Assembly: GCA_025350055.1 (NCBI GenBank)
Contig: JANXYK010000013.1
Location: forward strand, 1-64,000
DNA: 64,000 nt
Direction: 5' to 3'
DNA from: Gammaproteobacteria bacterium
GTDB lineage: Bacteria; Pseudomonadota; Gammaproteobacteria; Steroidobacterales; Steroidobacteraceae
Part shown: in pieces, positions 55,041 through 63,926 of the stretch
How positions within the stretch are numbered: the first letter of the stretch is position 1
Layout of the letters: the number at the start of each line of letters is the position of its first letter
Made by a program: the position numbers and the translations under genes
Notes under the pieces: generated by a model
Database searches by the model: none
Seen by the model: only the letters and a program-made list of their open reading frames with translations
What the model was told of the DNA's origin: nothing

Positions 55041-55934
55041 TCATTGTGTCACGGCGGCGAGACGCACGCCGATGATCACGAGCAGTGCACCGAATATCTG
55101 CATTGCGCCTAGCGGTTCACTCAGGAATGCCCAGGCCAACAGCATGGTCAGCACCGGGCCGAGCGAGCCGATGATCGCGGTGGTGCCTGCGCCGAGTCGG
55201 CGGATCGCTTCGGAGACCAACCAGATCGGCAGGACCGTGGAAAATACGGCCATCGCGATGCTGCAGGCGTGCACGGGCCAGGGCTGGCTGAGCAGTGCAC
55301 CGGGCGGTCGCAGCGCAAAGAACTGCAGCAGCGCGAGCACGCTGGCGATCGAAGTCGCACCGGCGGCGACGCGCGCCGAGCCCAGCTGTTGCAACAGTGG
55401 TGCGGCGCGCAGCAGATAGACCGCGTAGGCAATCGCGCTGCCGAGTACCAGCGCGCCGCCGATCCACACCTGGCCCTGCTGATGCTGCAGGTCGTGCAGC
55501 ATCGCGAGCACCACGCCCACGTAACACAGCAATAGCGAAAGTCGCTGCGGCGCTGTGGGCCAGCGACGCTGCTGCCAGGCCGTGAACAGCACCACAATGG
55601 TGGGATAGATGAACAGGATCACGCGCTCGAGCGCGGCCGAGATGTACCGCAGTCCCAGGAAATCCAGGTAACTCGCGGCGTAGTAGCCGAGCACGCCGAG
55701 CAGGAACAGTTCGCGCCAGTCGCTGCGGCCCAGCGGCCGCGGCCGTGGCTCGGCGCGCGTGGCGTGCAGGCCCAGCAGCAGGAACAGCGGCAGCGAGTAG
55801 AGCATGCGCAGCGCCATCAGCGTCTCGGCATCCACGCCGTAGCGATAGGCCGCCTTGATGAACACCGCCTTGAAGGAAAAGCCGGCAGCGCCCAGCAGCG
55901 CCCAGGCGACGCCCGTGGAACGCGAGCGCGACAC
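55041..55934 (-). CDS. EamA-family (DMT) transporter
   Basis: This 297-residue inner-membrane protein has ten predicted membrane segments in two EamA repeats, ending AWAFLSEPLGAMQIFGALLVI, the usual DMT signature. The family exports amino acids and other metabolites; substrate unknown. The start is GTG at 55934, four bases after the DUF2909 stop, so the two minus-strand genes may be cotranscribed. Confidence 0.93.
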   Translation of the reverse strand: MSRSRSTGVAWALLGAAGFSFKAVFIKAAYRYGVDAETLMALRMLYSLPLFLLLGLHATRAEPRPRPLGRSDWRELFLLGVLGYYAASYLDFLGLRYISAALERVILFIYPTIVVLFTAWQQRRWPTAPQRLSLLLCYVGVVLAMLHDLQHQQGQVWIGGALVLGSAIAYAVYLLRAAPLLQQLGSARVAAGATSIASVLALLQFFALRPPGALLSQPWPVHACSIAMAVFSTVLPIWLVSEAIRRLGAGTTAIIGSLGPVLTMLLAWAFLSEPLGAMQIFGALLVIIGVRLAAVTQ

Positions 55935-55938
55935 GCAG

Positions 55939-56151
55939 CTAGTGGGCGAGCCCGTGCGGGCGGATCAGGCCGACGCGCCAGGCGATCATCAGCAGCACGA
56001 ACAGCAGCACCGAGAGCCCCACGCGGATGGTCAGCGAGCGCAGCAGTTTGTCGGAACTGCCTTTGCTCGAGGCCAGGTGGAACAACGCCACGCCCAGACT
56101 CAGGAGCACGCCGGCGAGCACCACGAAAACGACTATCCGCATCGGTCCCAT
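55939..56151 (-). CDS. DUF2909 twin-transmembrane protein
   Basis: The 70-residue product has two membrane segments (about 4-24 and 43-63) joined by FHLASSKGSSDKLLRSLTIRV, which is the hallmark of the DUF2909 twin-transmembrane family. It sits opposite and just upstream of surf1, its usual place in Gammaproteobacteria, hinting at a link to oxidase assembly. AGG precedes the ATG at 56151; an ATG at 56142 is an alternative. Confidence 0.85.
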   Translation of the reverse strand: MGPMRIVVFVVLAGVLLSLGVALFHLASSKGSSDKLLRSLTIRVGLSVLLFVLLMIAWRVGLIRPHGLAH

Positions 56152-56263
56152 AAGTGCCTCATCCTGCCCTGCAGCGGCTGCCAAGTACAGCGCGCACCTG
56201 TACTCGCCGGGCGCGGGTCGGCACAATGCCTGCCCGCTTTTCCGCTGCTGGAGACCGAAGATT

Positions 56264-57028
56264 TTGCTGCAACTGCGCCTGGGCAATCGCGAGCTGCGTG
56301 CCTCCTGGGGCATGGCCGTGCTGGCCCTGGCCGGCGCGCTGCTGTTCACGCAGCTCGGGCGCTGGCAGTGGCATCGCGCCGCACAGAAGCGGGCGCTGGC
56401 GGCGGCCTTTGCCACTGGCAGCCTCTCATCCACGCCGCTGGGCAGCCGCTCCACGAGCGCCCTGCCGCGCTATGCGCGGGTGAGCGTGCGCGGCATTTAC
56501 GATGGTGCGCACCAGTTCCTGCTCGACAACATCATCCACGTTGGTCGGGCGGGCTATGAAGCGCTGACGCCGCTGAAGCTCGAGGATGGGCGCACGCTGC
56601 TCGTGAACCGCGGCTGGCTGCCGTTGCCACAGGGACTGCGCGATACGCTGCCCGATCTGGCGCTGGCAGCCGCTGGTCAAATTGACGGCAACGCCAGCAC
56701 CAGCCTCGAGGTCAGTGGGCGACTCGATGCACTGCCAGTCGCGGCGCTGGCCGCGGGCAATGTGCCACCTGCGAGTGATGCGAGCTGGCCCAAACGCAGC
56801 AGCTTTCCGACCAGCGCGCAGTTGGGCACTGCACTGCGGGCCGCTGTGGAACCGCAGCAATTGCTGCTGGATGCGAATCAGCCGCAAGGGTTCCTGCGCG
56901 ACTGGCAACCCGCGAGCGCCGGCTTCGGGCCCGAGCGGCACCTGGCCTACGCCATCCAATGGTGGAGCCTGGCCGCGCTCAGCCTGTTCCTGTTCTTCTT
57001 CCTCAACCTGAAACGCAAGGCATCATGA
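56264..57028 (+). CDS. Surf1-family cytochrome oxidase assembly protein
   Basis: Surf1 helps insert heme a into subunit I. The 254-residue protein has two membrane segments at its ends (about 18-36 and 229-247) and Surf1 blocks: LGRWQWHRAAQKRALAAAF, YARVSVRGIYDGAHQFLLDN, LLVNRGWLPLP and ERHLAYAIQWWSLAALSLFLF. No ATG opens the frame before it; TTG at 56264 with GGAG ten bases upstream is the best start. It overlaps the next gene as ATGA. Confidence 0.93.
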   Translation: MLQLRLGNRELRASWGMAVLALAGALLFTQLGRWQWHRAAQKRALAAAFATGSLSSTPLGSRSTSALPRYARVSVRGIYDGAHQFLLDNIIHVGRAGYEALTPLKLEDGRTLLVNRGWLPLPQGLRDTLPDLALAAAGQIDGNASTSLEVSGRLDALPVAALAAGNVPPASDASWPKRSSFPTSAQLGTALRAAVEPQQLLLDANQPQGFLRDWQPASAGFGPERHLAYAIQWWSLAALSLFLFFFLNLKRKAS

Positions 57029-57588
57029 CTTCATCCAAGAGCACTGCCGGCCCCGGCCGGCGGCAGATCCTGCTGTTGCTGCTGTTGTTCGCCGCGCCGC
57101 TGGCGCTGGCTTTCTGGCTGTATTACGGCTCGTCCTGGCGGCCGCTCACGCACACCAATCACGGCACGCTGATCGAGCCCGCGCGCCCGCTGTCGCAGCC
57201 CGGAGTGCTGGCCGGCAAATGGTCGCTGGTGGTCATCGGCAGCGGCGAGCAGGGGTGTGACGCTGCGTGTCGCGAGACCCTGATCTACGCCCGCCAGACC
57301 TGGCTGTCGCTCGGCAAGCTCGCTTCGCGGGCGCAGCGCGTACTCATCCCCGGCGAGGGCTGTTGCGATGACGCGTACCTGCAGCATGAGCACCAAGGAC
57401 TGGTGCTGCTACGCGCTACGACGCCCGACACGCAGGCCTGGTTGCCGGCTTTTCCGGCGCCCCTGGAACGCAGCATTTTCATTGTCGATCCGCTGGGCAA
57501 TCTGATGATGCGTTACGATGTGCGGGCCGACCCGAAGGGTCTGCGCGAAGACCTCAAAAAACTATTGGACCTCTCCCACATCGGCTGA
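57025..57588 (+). CDS. Membrane-anchored SCO-like protein of the oxidase cluster
   Basis: This 187-residue protein has one N-terminal membrane segment (about 15-32) and a periplasmic thioredoxin-fold-like domain: GKWSLVVIGSGEQGCDAACRE, IYARQTWLSLGK, and IFIVDPLGNLMMRYD with PKGLREDLKKLL. The CDAAC motif recalls the CxxxC copper motif of SCO proteins, and the protein always sits between surf1 and ctaA in related clusters. A role in copper or redox steps of oxidase assembly is inferred. Confidence 0.82.
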   Translation: MTSSKSTAGPGRRQILLLLLLFAAPLALAFWLYYGSSWRPLTHTNHGTLIEPARPLSQPGVLAGKWSLVVIGSGEQGCDAACRETLIYARQTWLSLGKLASRAQRVLIPGEGCCDDAYLQHEHQGLVLLRATTPDTQAWLPAFPAPLERSIFIVDPLGNLMMRYDVRADPKGLREDLKKLLDLSHIG

Positions 57589-57603
57589 AGGTGCCTCGCT
57601 GCG

Positions 57604-58623
57604 ATGACTTCCAGAGCCCGCCTATTACGTTCCCTGGTGGTGGCCGCCTTCGCGCTGGCCTTCATCGTGGTCGTGCTTGGTGCTTACGTGCGACTCTCGA
57701 ACGCAGGCCTTGGCTGCCCCGACTGGCCGGGTTGCTACGGTCACCTGACGCCCAGTGGAGCCCAGCAGGCAGCCACAGACGGCACGCTGAATGGCGCCAC
57801 GGTCGAGGTCGGCAAAGCCTGGAAGGAGATGACCCATCGCTACGCAGCGGAAACATTGGGTCTGATAATCTTCGTAATTGCTGCATTAGCGATACAATAT
57901 CGACGTGAACGGGTGGTACCGGTGCCCTACGCACTGGGCCTGCTCGCCTTGGTGATTACCCAGGGCATACTCGGCATGCTGACCGTCACCTGGCAGCTCA
58001 AGCCCCTGATCGTCACCGCACATCTGGTATTCGGATTGGCCACGCTCTCATTGCTGTGGTGGCTGGCGATGACGCTCTGGCGGCGGCGCGCCAGTGCCTG
58101 GCGTGCAGCCACACCCTTCCTGGGCTCGAGCCTGCCGCGCACCCGACGCTTCGCGCTGATCGCGCTCGTGGCACTGGCGCTGCAGATCGCACTCGGCGGC
58201 TGGACCAGCAGCAACTACGCCGCCGTGGCCTGTCCCGACGTACCCAAATGCCAGGGCGCCTGGTGGCCAACGATGGATGGCAGCAACGCCTTCGTACTGT
58301 GGCGTGGACAAGGCGTGAACTACGAGGGCGGAGTGCTGCAACAGGAGGCGCGTGTCGCGATCCATTTCACGCATCGGCTCGGGGCACTGCTGGCCACGGC
58401 CTTGCTACTGCTGGCCGCCATCCGCGTGATGCGCATCCGGAGCGATCGTTTCGCGCGCCGCGCGGCGCAATGCGTGCTGGCTGCGCTCGTGTTGCAACTG
58501 GTGATCGGTATCAGCATGGTGCACTACGGCTTTCCGCTGTGGCTCGCGACCGCGCATAGCGCAGGGGCCGCACTGCTGCTGCTGACGGTGGCCGCACTCA
58601 ATCGCGCGCTGAGGCCGGCTTGA
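57604..58623 (+). CDS. ctaA: Heme A synthase
   Basis: CtaA (Cox15) oxidises heme O to heme A in the inner membrane. The 339-residue protein has eight membrane segments and the conserved His in [33 protein letters not shown] and [11 protein letters not shown], which bind the two hemes. Paired Cys in [12 protein letters not shown] and [12 protein letters not shown] are also typical. Its stop overlaps a TTG start of ctaB. Confidence 0.96.
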   Translation: MTSRARLLRSLVVAAFALAFIVVVLGAYVRLSNAGLGCPDWPGCYGHLTPSGAQQAATDGTLNGATVEVGKAWKEMTHRYAAETLGLIIFVIAALAIQYRRERVVPVPYALGLLALVITQGILGMLTVTWQLKPLIVTAHLVFGLATLSLLWWLAMTLWRRRASAWRAATPFLGSSLPRTRRFALIALVALALQIALGGWTSSNYAAVACPDVPKCQGAWWPTMDGSNAFVLWRGQGVNYEGGVLQQEARVAIHFTHRLGALLATALLLLAAIRVMRIRSDRFARRAAQCVLAALVLQLVIGISMVHYGFPLWLATAHSAGAALLLLTVAALNRALRPA

Positions 58624-59591
58624 CCGTGGCGACCGAGTTGAACCGGGGTATCGCAATTGCTGGTGGCACTGTGCAAGCCGATGCCGGGCATGACGCCGCG
58701 GGGCATGCCGGGGCGGCCCAGGGCCATGCACGCTGGCGCGACTACCTCGAACTCACCAAGCCCAAGGTCGTGGCGCTGATCGTGCTGACTGCGGTCGTGG
58801 GCACCCTGCTTGCGACACCTGGCCTGCCGCCTTGGCGTGCGCTGGTGTTCGGGAACCTGGGCATTGCGATGGCCGCAGCTTCGGCCGCCGCGATCAATCA
58901 CGTGCTCGATCGGCGCATCGATGCGCACATGGCGCGTACGCGCAGACGCCCGCTGCCCACCGGGCATCTCGACTATCGTCATGCGCTGCTGTTCGCCTTG
59001 ACGCTGGGTGCGCTCTCGATGGCCGTGCTGGTATTGCTGGTCAACGCACTGACCGCGGCGCTGACTTTCGCCTCGCTGATCGGTTACGCCGTGATCTACA
59101 CGGTGTGGCTCAAGCGCGCGACCCCGCAAAACATCGTGATTGGCGGCGCGGCCGGCGCGGCGCCCCCGGTGCTGGGTTGGGCCGCCGTCACTGGCACCGT
59201 GCATCCGCATGCGCTGCTGCTGTTCCTGATCATCTTTGCGTGGACGCCGCCGCATTTCTGGGCGCTGGCGATCGCGCGGCGCAACGACTACGCAAAAGTC
59301 GATATCCCCATGCTGCCGGTCACGCACGGCGCGGAATTCACGCGCCTGCATGTACTGCTCTACACGCTGATCCTGGTGCTGGTGACGCTGCTGCCTTACC
59401 TCACCGGCATGAGCGGGCTGATCTACCTGGTCGCGGCGATCGGCCTGAATGCGCGCTTCCTGTGGCACAGCGTGGCGCTGAAGCTCACGCGGCGCGACGA
59501 GCTGCCGATGCGCCTGTTCCGCTTCTCGATCAGCTACCTGATGTGGCTGTTCCTGGCGCTGCTGGTCGATCACTACCTGCTGCTACACTAA
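58620..59591 (+). CDS. ctaB: Protoheme IX farnesyltransferase (heme O synthase)
   Basis: CtaB (CyoE) farnesylates heme b to heme O, the step before CtaA. The 323-residue protein has nine membrane segments and the Asp-rich motifs [19 protein letters not shown] and [14 protein letters not shown], plus [13 protein letters not shown]. The start is TTG at 58620 overlapping the ctaA stop; GTG at 58626 is an alternative. A His/Ala/Gly-rich N-terminal stretch ([17 protein letters not shown]) precedes the core. Confidence 0.96.
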   Translation: MTVATELNRGIAIAGGTVQADAGHDAAGHAGAAQGHARWRDYLELTKPKVVALIVLTAVVGTLLATPGLPPWRALVFGNLGIAMAAASAAAINHVLDRRIDAHMARTRRRPLPTGHLDYRHALLFALTLGALSMAVLVLLVNALTAALTFASLIGYAVIYTVWLKRATPQNIVIGGAAGAAPPVLGWAAVTGTVHPHALLLFLIIFAWTPPHFWALAIARRNDYAKVDIPMLPVTHGAEFTRLHVLLYTLILVLVTLLPYLTGMSGLIYLVAAIGLNARFLWHSVALKLTRRDELPMRLFRFSISYLMWLFLALLVDHYLLLH

Positions 59592-59595
59592 TCGC

Positions 59596-60387
59596 ATGCT
59601 CGTCGAACGCATCTGGGCGGCAAATCCGCTACGCAACTACCATTACCTGATCGGCTGCGCCGAGACCGGCGAGGCGCTGGTGATCGATCCTCTGAATGCC
59701 GGCGCCTGCCTGCAGCGCGCGAAGCAGCGCGGCTGGACGATCACGCAGATCGTCAACACGCACGAACACAACGATCACACGGACGGCAATGCCGAGGTGG
59801 TGCGCGCTACCGGCGCGAAGGTGCTGGCGCATGCCGGCGCCGCGAAGCGCATCGGCGGCGTCGATCGCGGATTGGTAGCGGGCGATGTGATCCGCGTCGG
59901 CCGCAGTGTCGAGCTCGAATCACTCGACACGCCGGGCCATACGATGACGCACGTGTGCCTGCTGGCGCACGGGAGCGAGGCCGCGTTGTTCTCCGGCGAC
60001 ACGCTGTTCAATGCAGGTGTCGGCAATTGCCGCAATGGTGGCGACCCGGAACTGCTCTATAGCACCTGCCACACGCTGCTGCAGCGGCTGCCCGCGAGCA
60101 CGAAGGTCTATCCCGGGCACGACTACCTGATGAACAACCTGCGCTTCACGCAGCATGTGGAGCCGACCAATCCGACGGTGGGTGCCTGGCTCGAGCGCTA
60201 CAAGACCACGGCGGCCGAAGAAATGCCCGTGGTGACTTTGCAGGACGAGCTGCGCATCAACAGTTTTTTCAGACTCGCCGAACCGGGGTTGCGCGAGGGC
60301 CTGCGCCAGCGCGTAGCGGAGCTCGGCACGCAGGTGGGCGAGCGGGAAGTGTTCCTGAGGCTGCGCGAACTAAGAAACAGCTGGTAG
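59596..60387 (+). CDS. gloB: Hydroxyacylglutathione hydrolase (glyoxalase II)
   Basis: GloB hydrolyses S-lactoylglutathione to lactate and glutathione, ending methylglyoxal detoxification. The 263-residue metallo-beta-lactamase-fold enzyme has the metal motif THEHNDHTDGN, DTPGHTMTHVCLL, FSGDTLFNAGVGNCRNG and VYPGHDYLMNNLRF, then the C-terminal glutathione-binding domain. It starts four bases after ctaB, so it shares that transcript, though the function is unrelated. Confidence 0.96.
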   Translation: MLVERIWAANPLRNYHYLIGCAETGEALVIDPLNAGACLQRAKQRGWTITQIVNTHEHNDHTDGNAEVVRATGAKVLAHAGAAKRIGGVDRGLVAGDVIRVGRSVELESLDTPGHTMTHVCLLAHGSEAALFSGDTLFNAGVGNCRNGGDPELLYSTCHTLLQRLPASTKVYPGHDYLMNNLRFTQHVEPTNPTVGAWLERYKTTAAEEMPVVTLQDELRINSFFRLAEPGLREGLRQRVAELGTQVGEREVFLRLRELRNSW

Positions 60388-60440
60388 TGCACCAGCGCGA
60401 TTCGCTCGCGCCTTGCGTTTCGTTTTGGGGGAGATACGAG

Positions 60441-62156
60441 ATGCGGACTTGCTTCGTAACTGCGGCCATTGCCGCGATCGTGTCATCGTTCCTCGCAACG
60501 GCGGGGGCTGTGGAAGCAGCGGGAGCCGCGCCCGAGTCGCGACCCGCGGCGGACTTGATCGTCCACAACGCGCACATCTACACGGTCAATCCCGCGCAGC
60601 CCGAGGCGGCCGCGGTGGCGGTGCTGGGTGGCCGCATTGTCGCCGTGGGCTCCGATGCGGCGGCGCTGCGCTGGCGCGGTCCGGCCACCAAGGTCGTGGA
60701 CGCGCACGGCCAACGCCTGCTGCCGGGCTTCAACGATGCGCACGTGCACCTGATGGATGGCGGCGTGCTGCTGGCTTCGGTGCAGCTTAAAGACGCGAGC
60801 AGCCCGGAGGAGTTCGCGCGCCGCATCGGTGCCTTCGCGGCCACGCGGCCCTCGGGCGAATGGCTGCTGCAGGGCAATTGGGACGAGACCAAGTTCAATC
60901 CGGTGGCGTTGCCGACGCGCCAGCTCATCGACGCGGTCTCAGGCGATCATCCGGTGGCGCTGTGGCGCTACGACGGTCATGTGGTCGTCGGCAATACGCT
61001 GGCGCTGAAGCTCGCGGGCATCAGCGCGGCGACGCAGGATCCGCCCGGCGGTGTGATCGTCCGCGACGCGAACGGAGAACCCACGGGCGTACTCAAGGAT
61101 GCCGCGACCCCGCTGCTCGAGCGCGCGATCCCGGAGCCGAACCCGGAGCAGCGCCGCGCGATCATCGAGCGCGCGATGCGCGAGGCGGCCGCGCGCGGCG
61201 TGACCAGCGTGCAGGCCATGTCGATCGACTATGCGACCATCGCTGCGCTCGCCGATCTGCAACGCGAAGGCAAGCTCACGATGCGCGTGTACGCGGCGCC
61301 GGCGATCTCCGGCGTCGAGGACCTGGCGAAGCTTGGCATCGGCCGCACTTTCGGCAGCCCGATGCTGCGCATTGGCGCGCTCAAGTCATTTGCCGACGGG
61401 TCGCTGGGCGCACGCACGGCCTATTTCTTCGAAGCATTCGATGACCAACCCGGCAATCGCGGCCTGCTGTCCGCCGACATGCAGCCGCTCTCCAAGATGC
61501 GCGACTGGATGCTGCGCGCCGATGCCACCCACCTGCAGCTGTGCACGCACGCAATCGGCGATGCGGGCATCAGCGCGATCCTCGATCTTTACCAGGACAT
61601 CGAAGCCGCGCACGGCCAGCGCGATCGGCGCTGGCGCATAGAACACGCGCAGCATCTGGCGGCCAAGGATTTCGAGCGCTTCGCGAAACTCGGCGTGATC
61701 GCCTCCGTGCAGCCTTATCACGCCATCGACGATGGTCGCTGGGCCGAGGGGCGCATCGGGCATGATCGCTCCAGTCGCACCTACGCGTTCCGCACGTTGC
61801 TCGACCATGGCGTACGCCTGGCCCTCGGCACCGACTGGCCCGTGGCGCCGCTCGATCCCATGCAGACGCTGTATGCCGCGACCACGCGCGCCACGCTCGA
61901 TGGCAAACGGCCGGAGGGCTGGTTTCCGGAGCAGAAACTGACCGCCGCCGAGGCGATCACGGGGTACACGATGGGCTCGGCCTATGCCGAGTTCCAGGAT
62001 CACGAGAAGGGTTCGATAGAGACGGGCAAGCTGGCCGACTTCGTGCTGCTGAGCGCGGATCCCTTGAAGATTCCGGCCGTGGCCATTCGCGACATACACG
62101 TGCTGAATACCTGGGTGGGTGGCGTCGAGGTCTACGACGCGGCACACCCGCAATAA
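60441..62156 (+). CDS. Exported amidohydrolase (YtcJ-like)
   Basis: The ATG at 60441, preceded by GGGGGAG, gives a 571-residue protein with a signal peptide. The mature enzyme is an amidohydrolase-3 family member: ADLIVHNAHIYTVNPAQPEAA, the metal HxH in FNDAHVHLMDGG, GVTSVQAMSIDYATI, LRIGALKSFADGSLGA, THAIGDAGISAI, WRIEHAQHLAAKDF and LALGTDWPVAPLDP. The substrate is unknown. It precedes the FMN oxidoreductase by eight bases, so the two may form an exported catabolic pair. Confidence 0.9.
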   Translation: MRTCFVTAAIAAIVSSFLATAGAVEAAGAAPESRPAADLIVHNAHIYTVNPAQPEAAAVAVLGGRIVAVGSDAAALRWRGPATKVVDAHGQRLLPGFNDAHVHLMDGGVLLASVQLKDASSPEEFARRIGAFAATRPSGEWLLQGNWDETKFNPVALPTRQLIDAVSGDHPVALWRYDGHVVVGNTLALKLAGISAATQDPPGGVIVRDANGEPTGVLKDAATPLLERAIPEPNPEQRRAIIERAMREAAARGVTSVQAMSIDYATIAALADLQREGKLTMRVYAAPAISGVEDLAKLGIGRTFGSPMLRIGALKSFADGSLGARTAYFFEAFDDQPGNRGLLSADMQPLSKMRDWMLRADATHLQLCTHAIGDAGISAILDLYQDIEAAHGQRDRRWRIEHAQHLAAKDFERFAKLGVIASVQPYHAIDDGRWAEGRIGHDRSSRTYAFRTLLDHGVRLALGTDWPVAPLDPMQTLYAATTRATLDGKRPEGWFPEQKLTAAEAITGYTMGSAYAEFQDHEKGSIETGKLADFVLLSADPLKIPAVAIRDIHVLNTWVGGVEVYDAAHPQ

Positions 62157-62164
62157 GGATCGCC

Positions 62165-63415
62165 ATGGACAAAAAGAATGGGCAGCTGCGCATGGTGTCG
62201 CGCCGCAGCGTGTTGGGTGGTCTCGCGGTTCTGCCAGCCGCTGCTGCGTATGCGCTGGATGCTGCGCAGTCGCCATCGCAGCTCTTTCTGCGCGACGCGC
62301 CGCCGATCACCAGCGCCGACCAGGTGCTCAATGTGATGGAGTTCGAGGCGCTGGCGCGCACGGCGCTGCCGCCCGCACATTTCGGCTACATCGCCACGGG
62401 CACCGATGACGATCGCACCGTCGCGCGCAATCACGATGCCTACTTGCACTACGAGATCCGCGCACACCGCTTCGTCGATGTGAGCGGCGTGACCGCTGAA
62501 CGCACGGTGTTCGGCGCGAAGTGGCCGAGCCCGATCTATCTCTCGGCAGTTTCCGGCCAGCGCGCGTTTCATCCGGATGCCGAGCTGGGCACCGCGCAGG
62601 CCGCGCGCAGCCGCTCGATGCAGATGATGCTCTCCTGCGTGGCCTCGACACCGGTCGAGCCGGTGATCCAGGCGCGCGGCGCGCCGATCTGGCAGCAACT
62701 GTATCCGACCGATGACTGGAACGTCACCGAGGGCGTGGTGCGGCGTGCGGAACGTGCCGGCGCCACTGCGATTGTGCTCACCGTCGACAGCCAGGTTGGC
62801 CGCGGCTACACGCGCAACAACGAAACGCTGGCGCGTGCGATGCGGATCGACAACCGTACCTGCACCGATTGCCACGTGAACAACTCGCATGACCCGGTGC
62901 ATCGGGCGCCGATGTTCGAGGGGCTGGATGTCTCGCACGTCGATGCACTGGCACCGCCCAACATCACACCGCAGTACCTCGACCGCCTGCGCAAGCTGGT
63001 CACGGTGAAGTTCATGGTCAAGGGCGTGGTCGAGGGCGAGGATGCCGCGCTGGCAGTCAATCACGGCGTCGATGGCGTGATCGTTTCCAACCACGGTGGC
63101 CGCAATGAGGAAACGCTGCGCGCCACGCTCGACTGCCTGCCAGGGGTTGCGGCCGCTGTCGGCAAGCGCGTGCCGGTGCTGCTCGATGGTGGGGTACGGC
63201 GAGGCACTGATGTCTTCAAGGCGATTGCGCTCGGTGCTACCGGCGTAGGTATCGGCCGACCGCAGGTGTGGGGACTTGCAGCCTTCGGTCAGAGCGGCGT
63301 GGAGCGTGTGATCGACCTGCTGAATCGCGAGCTGCTGCAGATCATGCGCCAGGCCGGCACGCCGACATTGGCGGATATCAAGCCCACGCATGTGATGGCC
63401 TCGACCTGGCGCTGA
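62165..63415 (+). CDS. Exported FMN alpha-hydroxy acid oxidoreductase with a CxxCH motif
   Basis: This 416-residue protein belongs to the FMN-dependent alpha-hydroxy acid oxidase/dehydrogenase family (lactate, glycolate, mandelate). SRRSVLGGLAVLPAAAA at the N-terminus looks like a Tat signal, fitting export of a folded flavoprotein. Core motifs are YIATGTDDDRTVARNHDAY, AIVLTVDSQVGRG, the catalytic His in VIVSNHGGRN, and VLLDGGVRRGTDVFKAIALG. The variable loop 4 region contains a c-type heme motif CTDCH (Cys233, Cys236, His237), absent from lactate and glycolate oxidases I know. A periplasmic flavocytochrome is plausible. Confidence 0.9.
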   Translation: MDKKNGQLRMVSRRSVLGGLAVLPAAAAYALDAAQSPSQLFLRDAPPITSADQVLNVMEFEALARTALPPAHFGYIATGTDDDRTVARNHDAYLHYEIRAHRFVDVSGVTAERTVFGAKWPSPIYLSAVSGQRAFHPDAELGTAQAARSRSMQMMLSCVASTPVEPVIQARGAPIWQQLYPTDDWNVTEGVVRRAERAGATAIVLTVDSQVGRGYTRNNETLARAMRIDNRTCTDCHVNNSHDPVHRAPMFEGLDVSHVDALAPPNITPQYLDRLRKLVTVKFMVKGVVEGEDAALAVNHGVDGVIVSNHGGRNEETLRATLDCLPGVAAAVGKRVPVLLDGGVRRGTDVFKAIALGATGVGIGRPQVWGLAAFGQSGVERVIDLLNRELLQIMRQAGTPTLADIKPTHVMASTWR

Positions 63416-63434
63416 TCGGTGCGCCCGGAAAGCG

Positions 63435-63854
63435 CTAGCGCGCGGGCGCCGGCGCAGGACAGGGTTTCAATTCCACTGACAGCGCATGCATCTCGGTAGT
63501 GCCGGTATTCTCGAGCGCGTGCAGCGTTGCCTCGCGCCAGGACAGATCGCCGGCCTTGAGATCATGGTCGCTGGCCTCGCCCTCGGGCGTGACGCTGCGC
63601 ATCTTGCCGCCGGCCAGCACATAGACCAGCCCGTGCGGATGCGCGTGCATCGGGTCATTCACGCCGGGCTTGATGCGATATTCGTAGACGCGCACGTAGT
63701 CATTCTCGAAGCGCGGGGTGTATAGCTGCGGTGAGAGCTTTAGCGGGTCGAGCTCAATCACGGCAGGGGCAGCGCTGGCCAGGGTGCTCATGGTGGCGAC
63801 GGTCGCCGTGATGCCGCAGAGCGTTCCACAGATGAATAGCGTAGTTCGGGTCAT
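63435..63854 (-). CDS. Exported cupin-domain protein
   Basis: The 139-residue product has a signal peptide (to about residue 28) and a single cupin barrel: VRVYEYRIKPGVNDPMHAHP with the HxH metal pair, LVYVLAGGKMRSVTPEG, and HALENTGTTEMHALSVELK with further His. It converges with the FMN oxidoreductase gene at 20 bases. Role unknown; it could bind a small ligand in the periplasm. Confidence 0.85.
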   Translation of the reverse strand: MTRTTLFICGTLCGITATVATMSTLASAAPAVIELDPLKLSPQLYTPRFENDYVRVYEYRIKPGVNDPMHAHPHGLVYVLAGGKMRSVTPEGEASDHDLKAGDLSWREATLHALENTGTTEMHALSVELKPCPAPAPAR

Positions 63855-63926
63855 GTGGGCTCCTGAAATTGGCGCGCCGGATGCGCGAGGCGATAAGATG
63901 GGCTCACAAGTACGGGGGAGTCAATC

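Noticed and set aside
62132-63391. A 419-codon minus-strand frame opposite the FMN oxidoreductase
   Set aside because: Shadow of a gene with strong family motifs.
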